A DNA stretch of 43,609 bases. Source: Bacteroidales bacterium (lineage in GTDB: Bacteria; Bacteroidota; Bacteroidia; Bacteroidales; UBA932). Positions 23,204 to 32,167 of the stretch are shown here, in pieces. The translations under genes were made by a program, and so were the position numbers. The stretch's first letter is position 1. Each line of letters starts with the position of its first letter. The notes under the pieces are model-generated. The model did no database searches, had not been told where the DNA came from, and was given only the letters and a program-made list of their open reading frames with translations. Location: the NCBI GenBank assembly GCA_017428725.1, contig JAFRQH010000033.1, positions 1 through 43,609 on the forward strand, in the 5' to 3' direction.

Positions 23204-25144
23204 CTACAGGATCTTGTAGCTGAAACCCGCGCGGAGCCAGAGGCCGGGCTGCGGGATGTTGCCGTGGTCGAAGTAGCGGACGTTCAGCAGGTTGTTGGCC
23301 TCGACGAAGAGGCGCCAGCGGGCGGGCTCCCAGCTCAGGCGCGCGTCGAGCAGCGAATAGGGCGCATAGGCGCGCTGCCCCAGGCTGCGCCCGCCCTCGA
23401 AGGCCTCGTAGTTCCCCACCCTGTCCTGCCAGCGGTACGACACGTGGAGCGAGAGCTGCGCGAGGAGCCGCAGGTCGGCCTGCACGACGACCTTGTGGCG
23501 CAGGTATTCGAGCGCATAGGCCGACTGGAGGTTCGGCTCCAGGGCCTTGTCCTGGTGGATGTGGGAATAGCCTGCGTGGAAGGACCGCACGAAGAAGTCC
23601 TCGCGGCCCAGCAGCGTGCCGGGCGTGAGCTGCAGCGAGAACTCCTCGCCCAGGGTGTTGACCCGGGTGTGGTTGACGCTCATCCATAGGGCGTCCTCCC
23701 CTTTCGAGAGGTCCTTGATCCAGTCGATCATATCCGAACCCTGGTGGTGGTAGACGGAGGCGACGGCGCTGACGCCGGGACGCAAGTATTTGAGCCCCAG
23801 CTCATAAGCCTGCATCCGCTCGGGCTTGAGGTACTTGTCGGCCGCGTGCCCGCCGACGGAGTAATACAGCTCCGTGAAAGTAGGCAGGCGCAGCGACGTG
23901 TTCCAGGAGGCATAGGCCTTCCAGTTCCCCCCGATGCGCAGGCTCATGTCGGCCCCGGGATAGAGCCGGAACGGGCCCCCGGACCAGGTGTTGCGCACGG
24001 CGGCCAGCCCGGCGGAAGCCGTGAACCGCTGCAGAACGACGTTGTGCTCCAGGTAGAGGCTGACGTTGGTGCGGACCAGGCCGCGGGTATACTCGCGGTC
24101 TGCCCCGCGGATGGGCTGCGGCGCGTCCAGCGGCTCCCCCAGCGCCGTGCTGACAATCCCCTCCCGGCGCAGCTCCGCGCCGAAGGCCGTCCGGCCCAGC
24201 GGCGAGGAGAACCAGCCCCCGAGATTTCCGCCTAACACGTTGGTACTATGGTAGTTGAAAGGAACCAGCGAAGCATCTCCCCGGAAGAGTTCGAAGCGGT
24301 CGCGGGAATGGTTCCAGTAGAGCGCCGGGCGGAGGTGCAGCCGCCCGTGGCCTTCGGCCTGCAGGGCGGCGAAGACCTTGCGCCCGGCCTCGAACTGGTT
24401 GTCGTAGCGGGCGCTGTAGAAGGTGTTGGCGCCGTAGTCCTTGGCGCTCAGGCCGAGGTGCCAGCGCACGTCCGCTGCACGGCCCGCGTAGCTCCCTTGC
24501 AGGAAGGCCTTCGCGCTCCGGAAATCGGCGTTCAACTCCCCCGCCGCATTGCGGCTGCTGCCGTCCGAGCGGCCGGCGGACACCGACAGCTGGGTGCGCC
24601 AGGGGCCGTCGGCCAGGCTGGTGCGCAAGCCGCTGCCCAGGGTGCGCCAGGAGCCGCCTTCCATATGCACCTCGGCGCCGGAGCGCTCCTCCGTGCGCGT
24701 GACGATGTTGATGGCGCCGACCAGCGACGAAGTGCCGTAGACGCGTCCCGCCGGGCCCTCCAGGATCTCGATCCGCTCGATCTCCGACAGGTCCACGGGC
24801 AGGTCCATCACGAGATGGCCCGTCTGGGGATCGCTGATGTTGATGCCGTTGAGCAGCACGGCGATCTGGTCGAAGGTGCCGCCGCGGATGCCGATGTCGG
24901 TCTGGACACCCATCGCACCGCGCTGGCGCACGTCCACCCCCACCGCATACTTGAGCAGGTCGTTGACGGTCTGGGCCGGCGCCTCGCGGATCAGCAGCGT
25001 GTCCAGCACCGTGACCATCCGGGCGGATTGATGTACGGTCAGCGGGACACGCGTCCCGCTGACCGTCACCTCTTCGAGGACGTCCTGGGCCTGGGCGGAG
25101 ACCAGCGCCGCCAGGCCCAACAGACAGAGTATCAGCCGTCTCAC
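23204..25144 (-). CDS. TonB-dependent outer-membrane receptor (BtuB-like)
   Basis: A 646-residue protein. A signal peptide (about 1-19) and a TonB-box-like EEVTVSG near residue 25 precede the plug domain (about 35-150: TVNDLLKYAVGVDVRQRG, IGIRGGTFDQIAVLLNGINISDPQTGH, IERIEILEGPAGRVYG, GAINIVT). The rest is a 22-strand-type barrel ending in aromatic FSYKIL. It imports a ligand across the outer membrane with TonB energy. The start is GTG at 25144, sharing one base with the GH2 stop (TAGTG). There is no SusD-like partner and no carboxypeptidase-like N-terminal domain, so it is not a classical SusC. Candidate ligands are an oligosaccharide or a cobamide. Confidence 0.88.
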   Translation of the reverse strand: MRRLILCLLGLAALVSAQAQDVLEEVTVSGTRVPLTVHQSARMVTVLDTLLIREAPAQTVNDLLKYAVGVDVRQRGAMGVQTDIGIRGGTFDQIAVLLNGINISDPQTGHLVMDLPVDLSEIERIEILEGPAGRVYGTSSLVGAINIVTRTEERSGAEVHMEGGSWRTLGSGLRTSLADGPWRTQLSVSAGRSDGSSRNAAGELNADFRSAKAFLQGSYAGRAADVRWHLGLSAKDYGANTFYSARYDNQFEAGRKVFAALQAEGHGRLHLRPALYWNHSRDRFELFRGDASLVPFNYHSTNVLGGNLGGWFSSPLGRTAFGAELRREGIVSTALGEPLDAPQPIRGADREYTRGLVRTNVSLYLEHNVVLQRFTASAGLAAVRNTWSGGPFRLYPGADMSLRIGGNWKAYASWNTSLRLPTFTELYYSVGGHAADKYLKPERMQAYELGLKYLRPGVSAVASVYHHQGSDMIDWIKDLSKGEDALWMSVNHTRVNTLGEEFSLQLTPGTLLGREDFFVRSFHAGYSHIHQDKALEPNLQSAYALEYLRHKVVVQADLRLLAQLSLHVSYRWQDRVGNYEAFEGGRSLGQRAYAPYSLLDARLSWEPARWRLFVEANNLLNVRYFDHGNIPQPGLWLRAGFSYKIL

Positions 25145-27549
25145 TACTTCGTGGCGAGCGGCAGGCTGACAGGTTTCTTATAGCCCGGCGAGGAGACCGT
25201 GAGCGTGACTGCGCCCGGCTCCGTGCCGCTGCGCAGGATCGCGAGCGCCGTGCCCTGGAAGAGCTGGACGCTGGACTCGGTGTGGATCTCGTCGGAGTAG
25301 ATGTTGCCGGAGGTCACGCCGATCAGGCTGGCGGGTCCGGCCACGTCGAAGCTCAGCCGGTCGTTGGCCATCCAGACCCGGCGGCCGCGGCTGTCGAGGG
25401 CCGTCACGCGGACGAACTGCAGGTCCTTCCCGTCGGCCTTCCAGCCCGTCGTGACGGGCTCCACGCGCAGCGTGACGGGCTTGCCGACCGTCTCCAGCTT
25501 GTGGCGCGCCACCACGCGGCCGTCCTTGCGGGCCACGGCCTCGATGGAGCCGCTCTTGTAGGGGATGTCATCCCAGCGGATGCGGTTGCGCTCGGCCGGG
25601 TTGGCGATGTCGTTCTTCTTGACGCCCTGGCTCTTGCCGCCCACGAAGAGCTCCACCTCGTCGCCGTTGGTGTAGGTGTAGAGGCTGACCTTCTCGCCGG
25701 CCGCGCGGTTCCAGTTCTCGCTCATATAGGCCGTGCCGACCTGCATCCCGTTCCACATGTTGTCGGCCGCCGCCTGCTCGATGATGCCGATGTGCACCAG
25801 CGGCTCCTCGTCGCGGAGGTAGCTGCGCACCAGGTAGGCGATGGGCTTGGGCTCGCCGGCGAGGTCGAAGACGCCCTGCGCCCAGCCCTTGGCCGGCCAG
25901 CCGCCGCTCTCTCCGAGGTAGTCGATCGCGCCCCAGTAGGCCAGGCCGATCACCTTGTCCAGCTCCATCCCGAACCAGTTGCCGGGGATGCCGGAGGTGT
26001 TGGCCTCGCTCTGGTAGAACATCATCCAGGGGAAGTTCTTGCCGTCGCCCGGGAAGTACATATAGCGGTAATTATAGGAAGCCACGTCCGTGGCCATCGC
26101 CAAGTCGCAAGGCAGCTCGTCCGTCTCCCAGTTGCGGTAGCGCGGGTGCATCGCCACGGTGGTCGGGCGGGTCCGGTCGTACTTGAAGAGCAGCTGGCGC
26201 TGCAGGTTGTAGGCCGTGACGCCGAAGTCGCCGTACGGCTCGGGATTCTGCTGCAGCTCGTTGCCGAAGCTCCACATCACCACGCAGGGATGGTTGCGGT
26301 CGCGCTTGACCCACTCCTCCACGTTCTCCTGCCAGAGGGCCTTCCAGTCGCGGCGCCCGCCGGCGTACTGCATGTTCCACTTGTCGTAGAGCTCGTCCAC
26401 GACGAGGATGCCCATCCGGTCGCACAGGTGCAGGAAGGACTCCGAATAGGGGTTGTGGGAGGTGCGGATGTGGTTGTATCCGAACGACTTGAGCGTCTGC
26501 AGGAGGAACTCCTCCCCGCGCGGGAAGGCGGCGGCGCCCAGCGGGCCCAGCGTGTGGTGGTTGGCCGCACCCTTCAGGATGACCTTCTGGCCGTTGAGCT
26601 TGAAGCCGAAGGTGGGGCCGAACTCGATGGTGCGGATGCCGAAGGGCTCGCAGACCTGGTCACAGACCTTGCCGTCGGCGTCGTAGAGCGATACCTCCAC
26701 GGTGTAGAGGTACGGATCCTCGCAGCTCCACAGGTGCGGCGCATTCACGCGCAGCGGCTCGAGGTCGTAGTTGCTGCCGGGCAGCCAGTTCTTGTACTTG
26801 GTCTCCGTGGTCTGCTCCACGACCACCTGTCCGTCGGCATCCAGCAGGCGGACGCCGAACTTGACGGTCTTGACCTCGCGCGAGCGCAGGAAGATGGCCG
26901 CCTGCACGTCCACGACGGCCTGCCCGCGGGCGACCTCCGTGGTGCGGATATAGAGCGGATGGCGGGTGAAATAGCCGTTGGCGGGCGTGACGAGCAGGTG
27001 GACGTCGCGGAAGAGCCCGCCGCCGGTGTACCAGCGGGAGTTGAAGGGACCCATCGTGTCGGCGCGCACCATGAGCTCGTTGGCCTCGCCGTACTTGACC
27101 TTGTCGGTCACGTCCATCTCGAAGCCCAGGTAGCCGTAGTCCGTGCCGCCGATGCGCTCGCCGTTGAGATAGACGTCGCCGACCAGCATGATGCCCTCGA
27201 AGTCAAGCACGACACGCTGGCCCTTGAGGCTCGCGGGGATGTCCAGGGAACGCTTGTACCAGCCCACGCCGAGCTCCTTGAAGGCCCGGGCGGACAGGGT
27301 GCTGCGGAAGTTGGCGGCCAGGTCCGTGGAGTTGCCGCTCTCGCCGGCCTGGGGGGCGACCCAGGGCTGGGAGATCTGGTAGTCGTGGGGGAGGTCGACG
27401 GCCTGCCAGCCGGTATGCTCCTCACCATAGTGGAACTGCCAGCCTTGATTGAGGTCGATGCTCCGGCGGACGAGGCCGTCCGGGGCTGCAGCGGCGGTCA
27501 GCGACAGGGTCGCGGCGGCCGCCAGCAGGAGGAAGATGCGTTTGATCAT
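25144..27549 (-). CDS. Secreted glycoside hydrolase family 2 (beta-galactosidase-like)
   Basis: An 801-residue protein with a signal peptide (about 1-22). The GH2 sugar-binding domain (about 30-190: VDLPHDYQ, GVGWYKRSLDIP, YLGFEMDVTD, WYTGGGLFRDVHL) leads to an Ig-like domain and a TIM barrel with NHHTLGPLGAA, RTSHNPYSESFL and WSFGNELQ. E431 is the acid/base and E515 in YQSEANTSG the probable nucleophile. C-terminal beta domains follow (about 600-801). It cleaves beta-linked galactose or a related sugar in the periplasm. It lies 16 nt after the esterase gene and overlaps the receptor start, so all three are one transcript. Confidence 0.9.
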   Translation of the reverse strand: MIKRIFLLLAAAATLSLTAAAAPDGLVRRSIDLNQGWQFHYGEEHTGWQAVDLPHDYQISQPWVAPQAGESGNSTDLAANFRSTLSARAFKELGVGWYKRSLDIPASLKGQRVVLDFEGIMLVGDVYLNGERIGGTDYGYLGFEMDVTDKVKYGEANELMVRADTMGPFNSRWYTGGGLFRDVHLLVTPANGYFTRHPLYIRTTEVARGQAVVDVQAAIFLRSREVKTVKFGVRLLDADGQVVVEQTTETKYKNWLPGSNYDLEPLRVNAPHLWSCEDPYLYTVEVSLYDADGKVCDQVCEPFGIRTIEFGPTFGFKLNGQKVILKGAANHHTLGPLGAAAFPRGEEFLLQTLKSFGYNHIRTSHNPYSESFLHLCDRMGILVVDELYDKWNMQYAGGRRDWKALWQENVEEWVKRDRNHPCVVMWSFGNELQQNPEPYGDFGVTAYNLQRQLLFKYDRTRPTTVAMHPRYRNWETDELPCDLAMATDVASYNYRYMYFPGDGKNFPWMMFYQSEANTSGIPGNWFGMELDKVIGLAYWGAIDYLGESGGWPAKGWAQGVFDLAGEPKPIAYLVRSYLRDEEPLVHIGIIEQAAADNMWNGMQVGTAYMSENWNRAAGEKVSLYTYTNGDEVELFVGGKSQGVKKNDIANPAERNRIRWDDIPYKSGSIEAVARKDGRVVARHKLETVGKPVTLRVEPVTTGWKADGKDLQFVRVTALDSRGRRVWMANDRLSFDVAGPASLIGVTSGNIYSDEIHTESSVQLFQGTALAILRSGTEPGAVTLTVSSPGYKKPVSLPLATK

Positions 27550-27565
27550 ATGCGGTTAAAACTTT

Positions 27566-28411
27566 TTATTTCAGGAAGGTACGGAGCCAGCGCTCCAGCT
27601 CGCCGGTCCACTCGCGCTTGTAGGCGAAGCTGTCCTGGAAGCCCCAGCCGTGGCCGCCCGAAGGGTAGATGTGGAGCGTGGCGCCCACGCCCTTCTCGCG
27701 CAGGGCCTGGAAGTACTCGATGCTGTTGACGGGCGGCACGGAGCTGTCGTCCGCCGAGCACATGATGAAGGCGGGCGGCGTGGCGGCCGTGACCTGCTTG
27801 ACCGTGGTGTAGAGGTCGATGCGCGACTGCGGCGGGTTCTGGCCGAGCATCGCGTCCGGGCGGCTGCCGATGCGCGTGACGGCGTAGAAGAGCACCTGGA
27901 AGTCCGGCCGGTCGGCGGCGGAGCTGAAATGCGTGGCCACCTGCGTGGCGAGGTTGCCGCCCGCCGAGGCGCCCATGATGCCGATCTTGTGGGGGTCTAT
28001 CCCCCACTCCGCGGCGCGCTCGCGCAGGATCTCGATGGAGCGCAGGCCGTCGCTGATGGGGACCTCGATCTGCCCGTTGGGCATCCGGTACTTCAGCACG
28101 GCGTAGGTGATGCCCAGGTTGTTGAGCCACGGGGCCATGTCGTGGCCTTCGTGGTTCATCGCCAAGCGGATGTAGCCGCCGCCCGGGCACATGATGAGGG
28201 CCATCCCGTTGGGCTTGGCGGCGGGATAGACATAGAGCGTGGCGCGGGAGATATTGCCCACGCGGCCGTTGCCGAGATCCGTCTCGGGGCCGGTGAGGCC
28301 GTTGTCGTTGGGGGCGCCGCCGGCCCAGACGTCGATCACGACCGGCGCGTTCTGGGCTGCCGCGGCCAGGCAGAAGAGGGCCGCAAGGGCGCAGAGAAGG
28401 GTACGTTTCAT
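27566..28411 (-). CDS. Secreted alpha/beta-hydrolase esterase (acetyl-xylan esterase-like)
   Basis: A 281-residue protein with a signal peptide (MKRTLLCALAALFCLAAAAQ). The oxyanion motif CPGGGY (75-80), nucleophile S149 in GASAGG, acid D221 or D222 in CSADDSSVP and H254 in GGHGWGF form the catalytic set. This is the pattern of secreted BD-FAE-like carbohydrate esterases that remove acetyl groups from plant glycans. The ATG at 28411 was chosen for the signal peptide; the longer frame to 28705 crosses the divergent promoters. It is the first gene of the esterase-GH2-receptor operon. Confidence 0.87.
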   Translation of the reverse strand: MKRTLLCALAALFCLAAAAQNAPVVIDVWAGGAPNDNGLTGPETDLGNGRVGNISRATLYVYPAAKPNGMALIMCPGGGYIRLAMNHEGHDMAPWLNNLGITYAVLKYRMPNGQIEVPISDGLRSIEILRERAAEWGIDPHKIGIMGASAGGNLATQVATHFSSAADRPDFQVLFYAVTRIGSRPDAMLGQNPPQSRIDLYTTVKQVTAATPPAFIMCSADDSSVPPVNSIEYFQALREKGVGATLHIYPSGGHGWGFQDSFAYKREWTGELERWLRTFLK

Positions 28412-28434
28412 AAATAATTGGTCTTGTGTTCTAA

Positions 28435-28442
28435 CAAATATA
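28435..28442 (-). promoter_or_regulatory. -7 element of the esterase-GH2-receptor operon
   Basis: TATATTTG on the minus strand, 23 nt before the ATG at 28411. It is divergent from the rlmD element at 28466. Confidence 0.7.
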
Positions 28443-28465
28443 CGAAGAAACGCCAAGAAAATTGC

Positions 28466-28473
28466 TATCTTTG
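28466..28473 (+). promoter_or_regulatory. -7 element of rlmD
   Basis: TATCTTTG, exact match to TAnnTTTG, 32 nt before the ATG at 28506. Confidence 0.7.
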
Positions 28474-28505
28474 ACTGATAAATCGACGACAAGCACCGCA
28501 AGCGA

Positions 28506-29942
28506 ATGCCCCGACACAGCAAACTCGACACCATCCTGGAGGGTCTCACCATCGAATCCGTGGCCGCGGAAGGCAAGGCCATCGCCCACACGCCCGAGGG
28601 GCAGGTGGTCTTCGTGGGCTTCGCCGTGCCCGGGGACGTCGTGGACGTGCGGCTGGTCCGCAAGAAGAAAGCCTGGCTGGAGGGGACGATCGTGCGGATC
28701 GTCAAGCCCTCGGAGCAGCGTCTGGAGCCGTTCTGCAGCCATTTCGGCGTGTGCGGCGGCTGCCGCTGGCAGCCCCTCCCCTACGAGATCCAGCTCGCCG
28801 CCAAGCAGCGTCAGGTTTACGACCAGCTGACTCGCATCGGCCACCTGCAGGTGCCGGAGTTCTCCCCCATCCTGGGCTCGGACCGGACGGTCCGCTACCG
28901 CAACAAACTCGAGTTCTCCGCCTCCGACCGGCGCTGGATGACCCGGGAGGAGATCGACGCCGGTGTGCCCGCGGAGCCCGGCCTGGGCTTCCACGTGGGC
29001 AAGTTCTTCGACAAGGTCCTGGACATCGACTGCTGCTACCTCCAGCCCGAGCCCACCAACGGCATCCGCCTCTTCATCAAGCGCTGGTGCCTCGAGCACG
29101 GGGTGTCCTTCTACAACATCCGCGAGAACCACGGCCAGCTCCGCAACATGTTCGTGCGGACCACGGACGCGGGCGAGGTGATGGTCATCGTCTGCTTCGG
29201 CGAGGAGTTCCCGCTCCGCGCCCCCCTGCTGGACGCCCTGGCGGACGCCTTCCCGCAGATCCGCTCGCTCTACTACGTGATCAACGACAAGAAGAACGAC
29301 ACCATCGGCGACCTCCCCTGCCTCCTGTACAAGGGCGAGGAGGCCATCTACGAGCAGATGGAGGGGCTGCGCTTCAAGATCGGCCCCAAGTCCTTCTACC
29401 AGACCAATACCGGCCAGGCCTACAAACTCTATAAGGTCGCGCGCGAATACGCAGCCCTGACGGGCGGCGAGACGGTCTACGACCTCTACACCGGCACGGG
29501 CACCATCGCGCAGTTCGTCGCGGCGCGTGCCGCGCGCGTGATCGGCATCGAGTACGTGCCCGAGGCCATCGCCGACGCGCGGATCAACGCCGCCGGCAAC
29601 GGCATCACCAACTGCGAGTTCTTCGCCGGCGACATGAAGGACATCCTCACGCCCGGCTTCATCGCGCAGCACGGCCGCCCGGACGTGATCATCGTCGACC
29701 CGCCCCGGGCCGGGATGCACCCGGACGTGGTCCGGACCATCCTCCAGGCCGCTCCCGAGCGTATCGTCTACGTGAGCTGCAACCCCGCCACGCAGGCGCG
29801 CGACATGGAGATGCTCGCCGGCGCATACCAGATTACGGCCGTCCAGCCGGTCGACATGTTCCCCCACACCTTCCACGTGGAGAACGTCTGCCGCCTGGAC
29901 CGCATCCCACCCCAACCTGAAGAATCCCAAACTAGCATATGA
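28506..29942 (+). CDS. rlmD: 23S rRNA (uracil-C5)-methyltransferase, RlmD/TrmA type
   Basis: A 478-residue protein. The N-terminal TRAM domain (about 10-65) is followed by cysteines of the 4Fe-4S cluster (CSHFGVCGGC) and a Rossmann methyltransferase domain with YDLYTGTGTIAQF, DPPRAGMHP and the catalytic VSCNPATQARD. It methylates C5 of a uridine, by homology U1939 of 23S rRNA, with SAM. Family members in Bacteroidota with this layout are annotated RlmD; the exact site is inferred. Its stop overlaps the exchanger start by 4 nt (ATGA). Confidence 0.92.
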   Translation: MPRHSKLDTILEGLTIESVAAEGKAIAHTPEGQVVFVGFAVPGDVVDVRLVRKKKAWLEGTIVRIVKPSEQRLEPFCSHFGVCGGCRWQPLPYEIQLAAKQRQVYDQLTRIGHLQVPEFSPILGSDRTVRYRNKLEFSASDRRWMTREEIDAGVPAEPGLGFHVGKFFDKVLDIDCCYLQPEPTNGIRLFIKRWCLEHGVSFYNIRENHGQLRNMFVRTTDAGEVMVIVCFGEEFPLRAPLLDALADAFPQIRSLYYVINDKKNDTIGDLPCLLYKGEEAIYEQMEGLRFKIGPKSFYQTNTGQAYKLYKVAREYAALTGGETVYDLYTGTGTIAQFVAARAARVIGIEYVPEAIADARINAAGNGITNCEFFAGDMKDILTPGFIAQHGRPDVIIVDPPRAGMHPDVVRTILQAAPERIVYVSCNPATQARDMEMLAGAYQITAVQPVDMFPHTFHVENVCRLDRIPPQPEESQTSI

Positions 29943-30871
29943 CTATCCAAATCCTTCTGCTGATCGTTGGCCTGGCGCTGATCGTCTTCGGCGCCGAATG
30001 GCTCGTGGACGGCGCCTCCGCCGTGGCGCGGCGCGCCGGCATCAGCGAATTCGTCATCGGACTGACCATCGTGGGCTTCGGCACCAGCTGCCCCGAGCTC
30101 GTCGTCAGCCTGACCGGCGCCCTGGAGGGCAACGCCGACATCTCCGTGGGCAACGTCGTCGGTTCCAACATCTTCAACACCCTGCTCATCCTCGGCATGA
30201 CCGCCGTCATCGCGCCCGTGGCCGTGACGCGCGCCAACAGCCGCCGCGACATCCCGATCGCCCTGCTGGTGACCTTCATCTTCTGCTTCCTGGGCTTCGC
30301 AGGCGGCACCATCAACCGCGTCGAGGGCATCCTCTTCCTGGTCGTCTTCGTCGGATATATGTTCTACTGCTTCCGCACGGACACCGGCATCACCGGCGGC
30401 GACGAGGTCAAGGAGCGCAGCCTGGGCCTGGCCCTGCTGCTCGTGGCGGCGGGCCTGGGAGGACTCATCGTCGGCGGACGGCTCTTCGTGGACAACGCTG
30501 TCCTGGTCGCCCGCGCCATCGGCGTGTCCGACAAGTTCATCGCCATCACCCTGCTGGCCGGCGGCACTTCCCTGCCGGAGCTGGCCACCTGCATCGTGGC
30601 CGCCGCCAAGAAGAAGGACCAGCTGGCCCTGGGCAACATCCTGGGTTCCAACGTGTTCAATATCCTGCTCATCCTCGGCGCCTCCGCCACGGTCACGCCG
30701 CTTTCCACGCTTGCGCTGACCTGGATGGACTACGGCGTGCTGCTGATCAGCGCCGTGATGGTCTGGCTCTGGACCTATACCGGGCACCGCAACCGCGTGG
30801 ACCGCTGGGAGGCCGCCCTGATGCTGCTCACCTTCTTCGGCTACTACGCCTGGCTTTTCGTGAAACTATAA
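29939..30871 (+). CDS. Calcium/sodium antiporter (CaCA family, YrbG-like)
   Basis: A 310-residue inner-membrane protein with about ten helices in two inverted halves. The alpha-1 repeat is GFGTSCPELVVS (46-57) followed by GNVVGSNIFN; the alpha-2 repeat is GGTSLPELAT (from 208) followed by GNILGSNVFN. These are the ion-binding motifs of Na+/Ca2+ exchangers. It overlaps rlmD by 4 nt and precedes the cysteate synthase gene by 12 nt, so the three are likely one transcript although functionally unrelated. Confidence 0.93.
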   Translation: MTIQILLLIVGLALIVFGAEWLVDGASAVARRAGISEFVIGLTIVGFGTSCPELVVSLTGALEGNADISVGNVVGSNIFNTLLILGMTAVIAPVAVTRANSRRDIPIALLVTFIFCFLGFAGGTINRVEGILFLVVFVGYMFYCFRTDTGITGGDEVKERSLGLALLLVAAGLGGLIVGGRLFVDNAVLVARAIGVSDKFIAITLLAGGTSLPELATCIVAAAKKKDQLALGNILGSNVFNILLILGASATVTPLSTLALTWMDYGVLLISAVMVWLWTYTGHRNRVDRWEAALMLLTFFGYYAWLFVKL

Positions 30872-30883
30872 ACCGCTCCTGAT

Positions 30884-32167
30884 ATGAAATTCTCCCCTAC
30901 CCAGTACCGCCTGATGAACGTCGCCACCGGCCGCGTCTTCGACGACCGCGGCTGGGACCTCGCCGACCCGCAGGGCGGCGAACCGTCCCTGGTGCGCGCT
31001 GTCTACGAACAGAAGCAGTTCACCCCGCACGACGACCTGCGCGGTCTGTACCGCTATGCGGAGTGGATGCCGATCCGCCGCACCCTCAAGCACTCCGCCG
31101 CGCCCGTCACGTACAAGTCTCGCGGACTGGCCAAGCACCTGGGCCTCAATAATCTGTATATCACCTTCTCGGGCTACAACCCCAAGATCGGCGCCAAGAT
31201 GCAGACCTGCTCCTTCAAGGAGACGGAGGCCTTCAGCGTGTGCGCGCGGATGGACAGGAAGGAGCAGCGCGTGCTCGTGGTCCAGTCCGCCGGCAACACC
31301 GCGCGCGCCTTCGCGCAGGTGTGCTCCGACAACGAGATCCCCGTGGTGATCTGCGTCCCGCAGGACAACCTCCACGACCTGTGGTTCCACAAGAAGCTCC
31401 ACCGCTGCGTCAAGCTCATCGCCGCCCCGCACGGCTGCGACTACTACGACGCCATCGCCCTCGGCGAGAAGCTCGCCCAGGATCCGCACTTCTTCCTGGA
31501 GGGCGGCGCCAAGAACGTGGCGCGCCGCGACGGGATGGGCACGACCTTGCTGAGCTGCGTGGAGAAGGCCGGGCGCATCCCCGACGCCTACTTCCAGGCC
31601 GTCGGCTCCGGCACCGGCGCCATCGCCGCGTGGGAGAACGCCGAGCGCCTGGCGGCCGACGGCCGCTTCGGCCCCAACCGGATGCGCGTGTACGTGGCCC
31701 AGAACGCCCCCTTCACGCTCATCCACGACTCCTGGCAGGCGCGCAGCCGCGCCCTCGCCGCGCTCGACCCCGTCGAGGGGCGCCGCCAGGCCGAGGTCAT
31801 CCTGGCCAAGGTGCTCTCCAACCGCAAACCGCCCTACGGCATCGCCGGCGGCATGTTCGACGTGCTGGAGGCCAGCGGCGGCGACACCTTCACCTGCACC
31901 AACGACGACATCATGTACTGGCTGCTCCAGTTCCGCAACCTGGAGGGCTACGACCTGCTGCCCGCCCCCTGCGCGGCCGTCGCCGCCCTGGCCCAGGCCG
32001 TCGCCGACGGACGCGTGGGCAAGGACGAGTACATCATGCTCAACTGTACGGGAGGCGGGACCCTGGCCTCGATGGCCAAGGGCTATGTCTTCAAGGAGCC
32101 GGACCTGGTCCTGGATCCGGGTCTCCCTGCTGAGGAGGTCATCGCAGCGGTGCTGTCCCTCTTCTAG
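30884..32167 (+). CDS. Cysteate synthase-like PLP enzyme (threonine synthase fold)
   Basis: A 427-residue PLP-dependent protein. The PLP lysine is K112 in TCSFKETEAF; VVQSAGNTARAF is the phosphate-side motif and QAVGSGTGAIAAWE the glycine loop. The overall sequence follows the Bacteroidota proteins annotated as cysteate synthase, which make L-cysteate from O-phosphoserine and sulfite (EC 2.5.1.76). In this phylum cysteate feeds sulfonolipid (capnine) synthesis. Threonine synthase is the main alternative, but GYNPKIGAKMQTCSFKETEA and the N-terminal YRLMNVATGRVFDDRGW fit cysteate synthase better as I recall it. Its stop shares the CTAG of the convergent outer-membrane gene. Confidence 0.75.
   Translation: MKFSPTQYRLMNVATGRVFDDRGWDLADPQGGEPSLVRAVYEQKQFTPHDDLRGLYRYAEWMPIRRTLKHSAAPVTYKSRGLAKHLGLNNLYITFSGYNPKIGAKMQTCSFKETEAFSVCARMDRKEQRVLVVQSAGNTARAFAQVCSDNEIPVVICVPQDNLHDLWFHKKLHRCVKLIAAPHGCDYYDAIALGEKLAQDPHFFLEGGAKNVARRDGMGTTLLSCVEKAGRIPDAYFQAVGSGTGAIAAWENAERLAADGRFGPNRMRVYVAQNAPFTLIHDSWQARSRALAALDPVEGRRQAEVILAKVLSNRKPPYGIAGGMFDVLEASGGDTFTCTNDDIMYWLLQFRNLEGYDLLPAPCAAVAALAQAVADGRVGKDEYIMLNCTGGGTLASMAKGYVFKEPDLVLDPGLPAEEVIAAVLSLF

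Noticed and set aside
25282..27729. Plus-strand open frame of 815 codons
   Set aside because: Antisense to the GH2 gene, which has catalytic residues and a signal peptide. The product is a low-complexity shadow.
23204..28411. Classical SusC/SusD polysaccharide locus
   Set aside because: The receptor is short (646 residues) without the SusC N-terminal domain, and no SusD, sensor or sigma/anti-sigma pair is present.
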